The translations under genes and the position numbers were made by a program. This document shows positions 22,382 through 35,200 of a stretch of 59,411 nucleotides of DNA, one piece after another. The notes beneath the pieces are model-generated. The model had not been told where the DNA came from and ran no database searches. It was given only the letters and a program-made list of their open reading frames with translations. Each line of letters starts with the position of its first letter. Position 1 is the first letter of the stretch. Location: the NCBI GenBank assembly GCA_003024175.1, contig MDYQ01000172.1:1-59411 (forward strand). The letters are read 5' to 3'. The stretch is from Planoprotostelium fungivorum. Lineage: Eukaryota; Evosea; Variosea; Cavosteliida; Cavosteliaceae.

Positions 22382-25300
22382 TTATATATTGTTGCGAACT
22401 TGTTTCTTCTTTTGCTTTGTTGGCTTTGCCCATCTGTTGCCTTGATTGGTTAATATCAGAGTCAGCATGGCCACTGCTCGAAAGACGATTCCATAAATAG
22501 CCAACATCCAAATGGCACCCCACTGGTGTTTCATGTTGTACCCTGAATTCTCTAATCCCTGTTTGAATTGGTTGATTCCTCCCGGTTGTCCTTTTCTTGA
22601 TGAGTACATCTCGTCGAAGCAATCGAGATTCACCATCAAACTCGGTGATCAGTAGAGACTCCACCATCCATCTCGCATAAGAGATGTCCGTCATGACCCT
22701 TCCAAATGTGCTCGTTCGCAGATCGTACAGAGTGGGTGATACACCCGCAAAGATGTTACATCCCAACGGATAGAGACAGCCCACAATCGTGGCATTCGAT
22801 GAGATGAACAGGATGGAAACAATGTATCCCATTCCAGAACAACTGTTCACTGTCAGACTTCAAGGAGTACACTAGCCTCACCAGAAGAATCCAGCAAGAA
22901 GGACGAGATAAGTCATCAAGAAAGATCCTTGAGGGGGGGCTATGAAACTGAAGATGGACAAGACAGCGAGAGGATAGACCGCCAGAAAGGGCAGATGGGC
23001 TAAATTCTGTACATGTGAGATAAACTGGGATGGATGGTTTCACCTTGGCCAAAAAATAGACAGGAGCGGAGATACCCGATCGGGTCTCACGCCAGAAGAC
23101 AGTCTGCTCGCCTCCGAATATTCTGATGGAGGCTTGTATGGCCACCAGACCACATGCTAGGGACAGCAGATTGTGTATGGGTTGTATAGGGTCCTGAGAT
23201 TCGTCATTTCTTCTTCGTTCGAGTTTTCACCTTTGGAAAGTGTGATCCCATATTAGACGCTCCGATAGCAGCTAAAAGGGTTGAGTCGGATGAAATGGAG
23301 AGACCAACTCACCGGCTCCTATGCAAGCCATAAAGATACCGACGAGGATGGCCTTCGGCTCTCTCATCTGTTGGATGATGGCTCTCAGAAAGAAGAGCCA
23401 GAGCTGAGACCACAAGGGGGCTATGGTGTGGTTGCTAGATCGTGTGCGAACGGGGGAAGTGGATGACTGTGTGACGAAGGAGTCTTGAGTATCCCGTAGA
23501 TTCGGGTTCATCGACAAGAGAGGCGAAGACTCTGGTTCTCGGGGTGTGTTGGCCAAGTTTCTCTTGAGCCTGTTGGTTAATCCCGCAATGGATGTGAGGA
23601 GATCCTCTCCTGTCAGGGACAGATCCAACGAGGGAGACTGAGGGTCGATCTTTCCCTCTCCAAAACGAGGTGTAGATGACATGGTCAGCTCCCTGATGCT
23701 CGCCCCCGATCTTCCTCTCTATCGATTCCTCAACATCATTCTGTTTCTCTTCTCTCACTCTGTATTCTGTGGACGGTGTTCTCTTGTGACTCATTCTTTC
23801 TCCCTTCTTCTGTTCCTTCTCTTCCTCTATTTTCTACTCTCATTCAGTTCTGCGTGTGGCTCGACGATCACCTGCAGGAGGATGGTTCCATTGTTCTCCC
23901 AGACGATGTGAGGGGAGGATGAGAGGGGATTGGCTTCTGGGGTGGCTCTGCCATTGGCGATATCTAAGAAGAAGTCCGCTGGGTTAGTGTGACGGGATCT
24001 CTTGTATCCAATCTTCTTGAAATAGGCCTCGCACATCTTGGAGGGTCCAAAGTACACCGTCTTTCCTTGATTTCCCAGAATCATTACGTTATCAAACATA
24101 TCAAACACCTGCTCAGGTGGTCAGAAGATATCTCAAAGATCAACAGAGAGGTATACATTGAAGATAAGAGGAATAGAGTGAATGAGATGAGTGTGAGAAC
24201 TAAAGACACACCTCAAAGCGAGGTTGATGGATGACTGTGACGATGGTGAGGCCCAAGGTGGCGATTCTGCGTAAGGTAGACATGATCTCCACAGTGATGG
24301 TACTGTCCAGACCAGAGGTAGGCTCATCGAGATAGAGGAGTGTGGGTTCACCCACCAGCTCAATTCCGATGTTGACTCTCTTCAGCTCACCCCCCGACAC
24401 TCCTCTCACTTTCTCGTCTCCGATGATCGTGTTCTGCACTCTCTCCAATCCCAACAACTGAATGGTTCTGGACACCATCGTCTCCACTTGGTTTCGGCTC
24501 AGCATCCTTGAGGCCTTCATCTTGGCGTAGAAGGTGATCGTCTCCTTCACCGTCAGCGTCCTCAGCATGATATCACTGCTCCTGTCAGATCTCTCTCTTC
24601 CCTCTCCTCACTTTTGAGGTACGAATCCCATGATGGTTCTGAAATTGCTCATGTTCTCCTCCTGTCCGTTGATCAAGATCTGTCCATTCGTTGGAGAGAT
24701 CTGTCCACTCAGTATGGACAATAGAGTTGTCTTTCCTGATCCTGACGGTCCCATGATGGCTGTCACCTGTACCCCTCAGTCCTGCTGGAAGATGATCCCT
24801 CACTTTTCCAGAGTCAAATTGTCCACAGATGCCAGATATGATTCGCTTTCCTTTGACTGTGTAATCGATCATGCTCATCTCAATGTTGAGTAGGTACTGC
24901 TTTGTAGGAAAGGACGACGAGATGACACCCCATCCAGCAAAAGTGAAGTCCATAGCACTCAACAGTGCCGCCTGTCTCCCGTTACATGTGTGACACATCG
25001 ATGTTCCTCACCTTTTTCATGGACTTGGCTGACTCCTGCTCCCCTGGAAGGTGCTTTCCTTCATAGATGAACGAGGGTAAATATCCGCGTAGTATCATCC
25101 AGATGAAACGGAGAGAGAAGAAGAACGTGAGAAGGAGAAAGAAATAGATGGTCTCAATGCAGGAACCCGTCGGGCAGGCTGACATGAATCTACACTCTGC
25201 ACATGTCAGTGGTAGAGAAGGCATTCACTCACTCCTGGGAGCCAAAGAGCCTTCAGGACACCAATAACCACTGGGACATATCTCGATGGTGGTTGTATTC

Positions 25301-28300
25301 TGGCAGAAGTTTCCACATGGACAGGGGATCGGTTGGGGTGAGCCCTCTGGACAGTAGGTATCTGGATTCATGAGAGGAGGCATCGTCATTCTGCTCACGT
25401 TCGTCGCATTCCTTGCTGTAGTAGGGTTTGGGACAGAAGAAACCGGCGGGACAGATGATGGGAGAGACGGAACCTTCGGGGCAATAGGTATTCATGGGTC
25501 CACTTCCAGAATATTCAGCGCACTGGATGACAGTGGATGGGTTGGGACAATAGTGCCCTACTGGACAGTTCGGTTTATCCGTCTTGTTGAAACTGCTCGC
25601 TATCGGACAATAGTATCCAGATTCACACAATTGCATCGTACTGATTCCATCGTCTCAGTGAAAATGAAGATGTCCTATGAATAGGAGATATATCGTGTGA
25701 ATGAATGGATGCATGTATCGTGCGAGTGATAGTGTACACACTGGAGAAGATTCGGAGAGGGATCGGAGGTATCCAAAAAATAACCAGGAGGAGTGGCAAC
25801 GGGAGGGGTGTCTGGTCGATCGCAGATGTGACCCCGAGGACATGAAGCGGGCTCAGCCAGTCCCATGGGGTAGCAGGTGGTTCGTAGATTGGGATCGTAG
25901 GTACACCGCTGAGGCTCAATCATCGATGAGTTGGGACATATGAATCCGCTGGCACACGGAATGGCCTGCCCATCTACACAGTAATATCCCGGTTGACAAT
26001 CGATCTGATTGGGTTAGCCATCCAAGATACATCGCATCTACAAGATAGAGATTCTCACCAAGGTGGCAGGAGACAGAGAGAAATAACCCACTCTCATCTC
26101 AAGAATGACAGAGTCTTTGATCAAGGGACAGACCTGAAGAGATGAACAAGAAGACAGGCAAGGAGATCACCTGTTTCCCCAGAGGGCACATGCTGTAGTG
26201 AGAGATGTAGTCCGTGGGGGAGATGATCTCCACTGGATAGTACTCCTGGCACAGTTGATCGAAGAGAGGGGGTGGATCTGCATCACTGTTGTTGGCACAG
26301 TACTCTTGACTGCGCAGGCGACTGTCGATCTCTGCAAAGGGATACTGCTCTCTTCAGCGATGTTCCTCTCTCCCTCTCACCTCATTGAGTGTCCACACAT
26401 GCTGTCCGTTGCTGGAGGGGGACATGTGAGAGATGGATGGATTGTGTCGGTGATTCAACTTTGCAAAGTATCCCGTATCATTCCTCAGCATCGATTCACC
26501 CTTCTACAAGATTTCAACATGGAAATAGAAGGATGATATGAGATCATGATGATTGAGATGACCCACCGCGAGGGAGAATCCATTGACGAATAGATCGGAG
26601 AGACCAGAGACAAAGATGAGAGAGTGATGATTGCCTGCCGTTTTTCCGATGGATCCATCAGGTAATATCTGTACTACGGCAGATGTGATGGCTCTGGGTT
26701 GTACGTCCTGAATCTGCTCCGTGTTATAAACCTCAAGAGAGAGAATTACGCACATGGACTGGAAAGGATAACGTACGGACTCCAGAGAGTCGACTGACAC
26801 AGGAGCCTTCGTAAAGGGCAGAGTCTTTGGGACACTTTGGCCAAAGGTCCACACAATAGTTTCCAGCGGCACCTGCGATGGTCAGGTCGACTCGAATGAG
26901 AGGTGTACTTGTTCCAGCGATCAGCAGATCGGAAGTTGCGCAATCAAAGCGATGGTTTGAGAAATCGGGCATGGGGACCATTCTCACTTCACCGGTCTGG
27001 AAATAAACTATGAGATCACGAATCATGTCGATGTGGATAGACATTCGAAGAGGTAAGATGTGGAATAGACTGAATCACCCCTAGACCGGAAGCATTGTTG
27101 ACACCGAAGGTGAGCCAGAGAGATTGGGAGGGCTGAGTTGCAGGGGTGAAGCAACTACCAAAGGAGGACACAGAAGTGAGAGTCTCCCCTTCGTTCAACG
27201 TGGTGACGGCACGCTTCACGTCCAATGTGATGCGTCGATTCTTCGCTCCGATCCAACTTCCATTTCGGTTGACGATCCTGTCCTCGTCAACCTCTCTCTA
27301 TACAGTCCTCTCACTCTGGTCTCAGATTGTAATCGTTGAATGGAAAGGTCCAGGCGGATCTGTCATCGTAGAGATGAATCAGGTAGCGAGATTGAGACCA
27401 GCTGTCGCAGAGACGATCTGTCTGAGCTGCATCTCGGATACCCTGGTGGATGGACATAGACATGCGCAACGGTCGATCAAACTTCTTGTCTCCCGGTGTA
27501 GCCGTTCGAACAATGTTCCATTGGAAGATTTCTCCACGGATGACCTGTTGTCATCAGACGAGGTGACAATTCACAGTCATTTGATGGAACAAGAACTTAC
27601 GTTTTCACAGAGGGTGCTGTTGTCGTTGACGGGTGGTACCAGATAAACGTACTCTACGAATCGGATGAATGTGCCATCAACGCTGAGATAGGCAAGAACG
27701 ATGACTTCCTTCAGTGGATTCAGCGTGTCGTTTGTCTTTAAGGAGATCTTTGCCATCTGCAGATCTTTGTAGTCCATGTTGATATCTGAAGGGTTCAGAT
27801 GAAACGATGTGGAAGGAGTCCAATCACCATCACGAAGGCATTCCTGTAGATGGAGTGGGCTAGTCGCTGTGACCCGCAATGCATCGAAAGGGTCTTTCTT
27901 TTGATCATCCTACGTGAATCAGATTCCGTCATCTCTCATCTTCCTCACTCTCTTTCTCTCCGATGTATCGATAGGAAGGGAGTCAGTCAGATTTGTGGGT
28001 AAGGGTGAGGCTTGAACCCTCCATATCTTCATCTCGTTCCCATTGTTGCTCAGGAGATAAGCCATTCCGTATACCTTCCTTCGTGTCATCTCTCCATTGA
28101 TCTGAACGATGGATCACCTCAACAGTATCCATCTGAGAGACGAAAGAGGGAGTCCACGATTGGTTGATCAAAGATGTGAAATCTCTGCGGAGCGTGATGG
28201 TGTCTCCCTTGCTACGGGGCAATGGATGTGCCTTCTTGTCTCCGTGATAGACTACCTATATTCACGTCAGATCATCCATGGATTGGGCTGACCTTCTCTT

Positions 28301-28834
28301 GGTTGGCATCGATGAGGTGAAGATGATTATTAACGTCAGCCAGAGCTAAGACGGTCCTTCTGAAACGAGGGAGACCCAGAGAGCTAGAATTAATGTGCCA
28401 CAGAACATCTTCATCGATCACAGGGATTGCCATGGGAACCATGTATGTGAAGTCTTTCTCTTGTTATCCATTGGAAGAGACATTTGTTGATTCACCTTTA
28501 CACAGATAGCTGAGAGGATCCTCTAATCGTTGATATCTACAGAGGGTATGAAAAGTGTTGTTCGTCAATGCATCTGTCGAGTTATATACAGTGTGGTTGT
28601 ATATGGTTCTCAGCAATGAGAAAGGTCCAACAAAATCATTGTTGGTGTGACACCTGCACAACCGGTGAGTGACATCCTTCCTTGAACGACTGGTCACCAA
28701 GAATAATTTGAGAAGGCTGGCAGGGTCACATTAGGGGCGACATCATCTGAGATGGTACATCCCGTAAATGCACCTAAACCGAGACATGTGACCAACAGCA
28801 CGATAAGTAGCCGTGCATTGACTGTAGTGATCAT
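22382..28834 (-). CDS. ABCG-subfamily half transporter with long Cys-rich ectodomain
   Basis: A membrane exporter. The start at 28834 gives a signal peptide (ARLLIVLLVTCLGLGAFTGC), then roughly 1,000 residues of extracellular sequence over many exons. The last part (26200-25200) is a Cys-rich module of CPxGxYCP repeats (CPVGHYCPNPSTV, CPAGFFCPKPYY), as in plant ABCG24/28 and amoebal relatives. A membrane helix (ETIYFFLLLTFFFSLRFIWM) precedes the ATPase domain: Walker A GPSGSGKTT, signature VSGGELKR, Walker B LLYLDEPTSGLD and an H-loop IHQP. The ABC2 membrane domain follows (FFLRAIIQQMREPKAILVGI, TVFWRETRSGISAPVYFLAK) and the stop is at 22382. Domain order NBD then TMD is that of ABCG. The ectodomain is longer than I would expect for the plant relatives. 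One gene is favoured because frames and splice signals continue without an internal start plus promoter gap, but a split into two genes near 27.0-27.3 kb cannot be excluded. Confidence 0.8.
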
Positions 28835-29026
28835 CTGTTCTTGTAAGAACCACTTGATGATTTTGTCATTGGTAAATCGTAGAGATGAATACGTCACCAC
28901 TCAATAGCCAAGATGCAGTGTGGCTATGCGATGTTCCTGTTTGTGATGAAGGAAGGCCTCGGGTTATACGTTGTAGTGGTATCAAATATTTCTCGAATTT
29001 TTGCGCGCGTTGATCGACATTCAACC
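28835..29026. promoter_or_regulatory. Shared divergent promoter of the ABCG and Ku80 genes
   Basis: 192 bases separate the two start codons on opposite strands. Both genes must be driven from here. No distinctive operator is visible. Confidence 0.45.
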
Positions 29027-32010
29027 ATGGCATCGGCACCAAAGGAAGCCGTCGTAATCATCTTAGATGTAGGTGCATCTACGACCGATTCTGGATTTCA
29101 GTCTTCCATCGATGCCGTACGACTGTTGGCTCGACAAAAGGTGAGGTCTTTGCATTAAGTAAGATGACAGTACGCAGGTTATGTTCGGGTCGAAAGACGA
29201 AATAGGAATCGTTCTTTTTGGATGCAAAGGTGAAATTTTCACATCTCCTCCATCTGATTGCATTTGACTGACACGACACAGAGACGAAGAACGAATTGAA
29301 TGAATCAGAAGGAGGTGTGTATCATGTAACTCGTTTTTTCGTTCATCTGTAGATCTTTTAGAGGCTGAAGAGGGACAGGATACGAGCACGTACAAGTGCT
29401 CAAATCCATTGGATTCCCCGACGTATCGATGCTGAAATCGATACAAGAGATAGAACGTGGTGGTGATCAAGGAGATCGTGAGTTGTCTTCGATCCTGTAG
29501 ACACTGACCCGTACAGTGCTGGATGCCCTGGTAGTGGGAATGGACATGTTGATGAAGAAGCAGCAGGCAGATCCGAAGAAGAAATACCAGAAGAGAATGT
29601 TCGTCGTCACCACAGCTGGAGATCCCATCTCCATGGATGGAATGACTGACATCGTGGAGACCTTCAATAAGATCGATGCAAAGCTCAACGTCATGTGAGT
29701 TGATGAGAGAGAATGTCATTCATCATCTACAGAGGAATCGACTTTGACGAACCAGACGAAGAGGGTAAAGTCGATCCCTCACCCGATAAATCAGAGTTGA
29801 AGGTACTCGAATTCGATGAGCGCGTGCAATAATCGATGTACATGGAGAATAACACCCCCTAGGTAGAAAATGAAGCGTTCATCAGGGACCTGACAAAGAG
29901 ACTGAATGGAGTGATCGTCCCTGTGACTCAGGCGATAGAGATGATGAGTTACTTCCGCTCCAAAGGTGAGGACATGTAGTGGTGATCACTCAGTATCTCA
30001 ATAGCTGTATTACAACGCACTTGCTTCCGAGGTGATCTGGAGATCTCACCGAAGATCAAGATCAACGTGTGGTCTTTTCTCAAAACGAAACACGTCACCC
30101 TCCCTACCATGGAGAAGATATCCACCGTCTCCATCGAATGTGTGCATCTCTTGTTTTCTATACATTGACTCTGTTGTAGCTGCTGGTGTCGGTGGTGAAT
30201 CGAAAGCCATACGAGAAGTGACATTCTACAGTGCCACCGATATCGATAAAGAGGTGAGTGGATGAATATCTCTATCCGTGACAGATGCAGGTACCTGCAG
30301 AAGAGAGAATCAAAGGATACAAATACGGAAAGACCTTAGTTCCATTCGCCAAGGTAGACGAGAGCACGATGAAGTACGAGGCAGACTCTTGTCTCAAAGT
30401 CATCGGTTTCACATCTTCCAAGAACGTTCCACGTGAGTAGAGATTGATGTCACACAGCACTCAACCCTTCAGGTTATCACTTCATCAGCACCGCAGAGCA
30501 GATGATCGCCAACCCCGAAGATCCAGTGGCACAGAAAGCACTGAGCGCCATCATCCACGCTCTCGTCGAGACAGATTCCGTCGCTATCGTTCGATACGTC
30601 AAGAGGGCCCGCTCAGCTCCTCACCTGGCTGTCCTTTCACCCTGTGATCATCCTCTCATTCTCTTCACGCTCCTCTCCACGATTTCGTCTCATCATACAC
30701 AACCTATTTGTCGCTAACGTATTCAGCCATCAAATTAGGGGCTGAATTCTTATATCTGAATATGCTTCCCTTCTCGGAGGATCTGAGACAATACACCTTC
30801 TCTTCACTCGCTCCCGAGAAGGCGAGGAAGGCATACGTTCCATCAGAAGAACAAGTGAAGGCAATGGATGATTTCATCGACTCGATGGATCTCATGAAGG
30901 CTGCCTCCGATGAACAGGGAAACAAGATGGAGGCACTGAAGGTCAGTCCATTCTTCTCATGCACCTAAATTCTGCAGCCCAAGCACGTGTACAATCCCGT
31001 CTTACAGCAGTTCTATCAAGCAGTGGAGAAGAGAGCATTAGACTCCACGGCTGAGATTCCTCCCCTGCATCCCGTTATTGAAAAGTAAGGAGAGGAAGAG
31101 GTGACAGCTGAGAGTGTGCACAGGTATCTCAATCCAGATCCATCCATCCTTGAGACCGCAGAGCCTGCCTTGAAGAAGCTGAAGGCCGAATTCCCACTGG
31201 AGAAGAACGGTGAGAGCGTGAAGAGGGAGAGGAATGAACGGGAGGACAGAGAAGATGGAGGCCAAGAAGAGAGTCTTCTGGCAGGATAACATTGCAGAGA
31301 ACTTGGTGCAGCTGGACAGCTACCTGCCGGACGAAGAGTCCAAGAGGAAGAAGGATGGAAAGGCCATCACCCTCGATGTGAGAGACATCATCACGGAATG
31401 AGCTGAAGGATGCAGGAAATATTGTCAAAGGGTGTCACTGAAGTGGGTTCTGTTCGACCAGTGGAAGACTTTAAGGAGATGCTGGCCAGAAGAGATGTCG
31501 ATCTCATTCAATTAGGTGATCAATATCCCATCGTGTGATTCGTGTTGAATGGGAGACAGCTATGGAAGGAATGAAGAGCAGGATCATACAACAAGTGACA
31601 GACTCCATTATGACTCAGCTCTATCCGAAGGCTTTCGATTGCTTGTTGACGTTCAGAGAAGCTGCCGTGAGTTGTCCTCTCGTAGAGATGATGACGGGAG
31701 TAGATACAAGAGGAAGAGTCGGAGTATTTCAACAAGTCCCTTCGTGAGATGCGAACGGCCTTTGAGGGAAGGAGGAGGGATGACTTTTGGAAGTTGATTG
31801 TGGAAAGGAAGATATCACTCATCACCTCGGAAGAGGCAGAAGACTCAGAGGTCTCCCTGACAGAAGCACAGCAGGTGAGTCTGACAATGACAGTGTGTAA
31901 TGACTTCCTTTTAGTTCTTGGCGGGACCTGTGGTCTCTCAAGAATCTGCGGGAGAGGTTCAGAATACATCTGTGGATTCTGTGGATGACTTATTGGATAT
32001 GGTTGAATAA
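29027..32010 (+). CDS. XRCC5: Ku80 (XRCC5), DNA end-binding subunit for NHEJ
   Basis: One half of the Ku ring that loads on DNA ends. The N-terminal vWA domain starts MASAPKEAVVIILDVGASTT and continues with a DEIGIVLFG strand and KYQKRMFVVTTAGDPI. The Ku core includes GDLEISPKIKINVWSFLKTK and, near 30.3-30.9 kb, GYKYGKTLVPF and LGAEFLYLNMLPFSEDLRQY. The C-terminal helical module (31540-31900) reads CLLTFREAA, SEYFNKSLREMRTAFEGRRR and DDFWKLIVERKISLITSEEA, the pattern of the Ku_PK_bind domain. The protein ends VDSVDDLLDMVE, close to the DNA-PKcs-contact tail of vertebrate Ku80. About a dozen short introns. The start at 29027 fits the family; an earlier in-frame ATG at 28913 would add a leader and falls in the divergent promoter. 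Confidence 0.92.
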
Positions 32011-32262
32011 ACAGCATATTCTGTAGCTGTACGGTGCTATATGGGCTACACAGGTGAAAAACAGCGCGTTTTCGTTCAAAACGTTACGTCATATGGCTCT
32101 TGTGAATTAGATGATCGAGTGCTTATACACCGTGTAGAAAGCCGCAGGACCCGTCGGTATGGAACAGTGAAAACTTCCTCCATTTTGTTCAAGATTAAAT
32201 CTCAACTTTTATAACTAAATCATACACAACCAACCCCTTTACAACACACGTTTTAATAACTA

Positions 32263-35200
32263 TCACTCCAGATTCTGCGGTAAACCCAACACACCATAAT
32301 TAGTCTCGCCGTTTGACTCGTTTGGTTCTCTTGGTATAGGGAGGGAGGAGTGGGAATCCACCTGTTGAGAGTTGTTTGACTGTGGAATCTCTTGTTCTAA
32401 ATGGCCAATTCTTCCAGTCAGCCAAGCTACAATCTGTGCAAAGGAAGGTCTGTCCTCTGGGCTCTTTGACCAGCACTCTTTGATCTGTTTCAGTCTTCTT
32501 TCATCCACAACAATTCTCACTCCTCATCAGCTTGGTCATTGCAACGTCAAACTTCTCAGGTATGATTGGTCTCATGTCCTCATTTGACACGTTCAGAGCC
32601 GATTGTAAGGCTGTGATTCCAGGATAAGGCTCAGACTTGAACATGATCTGCTTCTGTCAAAACTCTTCCTTCCTCTATTACATACCTCCCACGTGGTGAT
32701 ACCAAAGCTGTACACATCTGATTTCGAGGAATATTCTCTCTGTAATAGCGCTATACATTGTTCAGAGGAGGAATCATATTAGACTGACTGACCTTCAGGA
32801 GACATCCATTTGAGAGGGCCAACACTGGACTGTGTCTTATTTCCTTCTTCGTTGCTCACTTCTCTTGACAGTCCAAAATCGCTGACTTTGGCCACCAGAG
32901 ACGAATTAAGTAAGATATTCCTTGCTGCTAAATCTCTGTTGACCATCATTAGTTCAATTCTCCCCCTTTCACTGTGTCATTTCACCTGTGGATGATGTTC
33001 TCTCGGTGTAAATGAAGCATTCCTCTTGCAATGTCTATCACAAACTTGGATAACACATCGAACGGTGTGTCTGGGTTCTTCTGCAAATATCCATCTGTTG
33101 AAAATGTCAAACAATGTCAAGGGGATGATAACATACCCAGAGAGCCACATTCACAGAACTCTGTCACAAGTGACAGGGGATCAGGTGGTATGGTTGTTCC
33201 AATAAACATCACTGTAAAAGGTTCAATTCCTCTCCTTCTCTGAATTCTCACCTAGATTGGGATGTGATCTGAGGCTCTGAAGGAGAGACACCTTGCGCTG
33301 TCAGTCACCTTTCGATCGAAATCCTCACCTCTTGAATAAAGCTCTCCAATTGTTCTCTCGATACAGTCTGACTGAGCAGCTGTTTGATGGCCACCTTAGC
33401 TCCTCTCCATTCTCCACTGTACACCACACCAAATCCTCCTTGCCCGATCTCCACTAATCCTCTGATATCGTTGTAGTCGATCACAACCTTCTTCGCATTG
33501 CCCAAATCGAGTGAGCTCAGATCGAACTGCCACGATCAGCCTCTTGAGGATATTTCGTCTCACCGAAAAGTGTTTCTGTCGATTTCTCATGTTGTGTCTC
33601 TTGATGACCACCACCGTGACGATGATGGCAATGATGACCACCACTGCGGCTGATGCGGCCACAATTGCGATAATGATTCCCGCTCCCAGTCCTGATCCGC
33701 TGGTTGTCTGCTTCTCACACGTGTACTGGTTTCCTTGTGCTCTGGCGCTGCCTGTATCGCACACAACTGAGCTCACTCCTATCAGCTGCAGTGATATCCC
33801 ATCAGCTAACCACGTCGTCTGTCCGTTCAATTGACTGTTTGATGATCTGCTCTTTATCAACATCGAGATAAGAGGGTAATTACTCACATCAGAGTGCCCG
33901 AAGAGAAGGCAGCGATCGCTGTTCCGTACTGTGCGTCGTTGCCTACAATGGATGAATTGACGCAGTGAAATCATCTCACCATTCCACTGACTGTTACTGA
34001 GGGTCACACTACCGTTCAAGCCTATTCCTCCTCCGTACTCTGCAGAATTTTTTGTGAATGATGTGCTGTCCACTAATACTGCTGATGCCGTAGACACGAT
34101 GTACGCTCCTCCTCCATTCTGTGCGGTGTTCTCTGTGAGCTCGCTACCGTTGATTCTAGTCTCTGTCTGTTGCCTCTTTCCACTCGTCACTGCATTGATG
34201 TATAGACCACCTCCATTCGTCTGGGCTCTATTTCCCTTACATTGTGTGTTTGTGATGTTTGTCTTTCCCCCTGTTCTCGTGTCATCACATCCCTTCCTCT
34301 GTTCATTTCTTCTTACCTGACAAGTATACAGCACCTCCTGTTGCAGCACTGTTGTTGATAAACTGGCTGTCGGAGATGGATGTGAAAGCTCCTTCAGATA
34401 TATACACGGCACCTCCTTGCTTTCCTGTCTTCTTTCATTTTCTATTCATAACCTATGTACATTGGAGTGGAAAAAGAATACGTACCCGCTTGATTCAGAG
34501 AAAACAGGGAAGACAGAAGAGTAATAGAAGAGATCGATGTCAACTGGAAGACTGATCCCGAATCTGCCTCTCGAATTACTCCAAATAAACTTGCATGTGA
34601 TGTCATGATGAAAGGGTGATTTCTCACCGGAACAGGTGTTATTGATGAAGGAGCTGTTCACCGCTCTCAACACATTCAATCCTCCTCCGTATCTCATCGC
34701 ACCTATTCATCACTGTCATTCTTCTCTCTTCTCCTCTCCTCACCTCCTGCATTGTGACTGACGTTGCTCTCTGCGATGTACATCTGTTTCACTCCCACAC
34801 CATACACGCATCCTCCGTTCTCAGCGCTGTTCTTCTCACAGACACTCTTGTACATGTATACACTTGCTGTTCCACCACTACTCGACATGTCTATGGCCCC
34901 TCCCGTGATCGTTGCTCTGTTTCCATAGAAGGTGCAGTTGTAGAAGACACTCATGTTGGGGATCTCAGAGACATAGAGGGCACCACCCGTGGCACCGTAA
35001 TTGTTCGAGAGACGAGTGTCTCTCAATTCCAGGCGACTCATGTTTCCCGCCAGATAGATTCCTCCTGCTCCACGTCAATGGATGTGTGAATGTGGTTGGA
35101 CTCACCGGTGATCGATGCAGCATTGGAATCGATGACGGAAGAGCGGAAGATGACTGAAGAACGACCGGATGCTGAGCGATAGAAGATGGCTCCGTGTTGG

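Noticed and set aside
29063-29719. 218-codon minus-strand ORF
   Set aside because: Antisense to Ku80 exons and runs through their introns; no domain.
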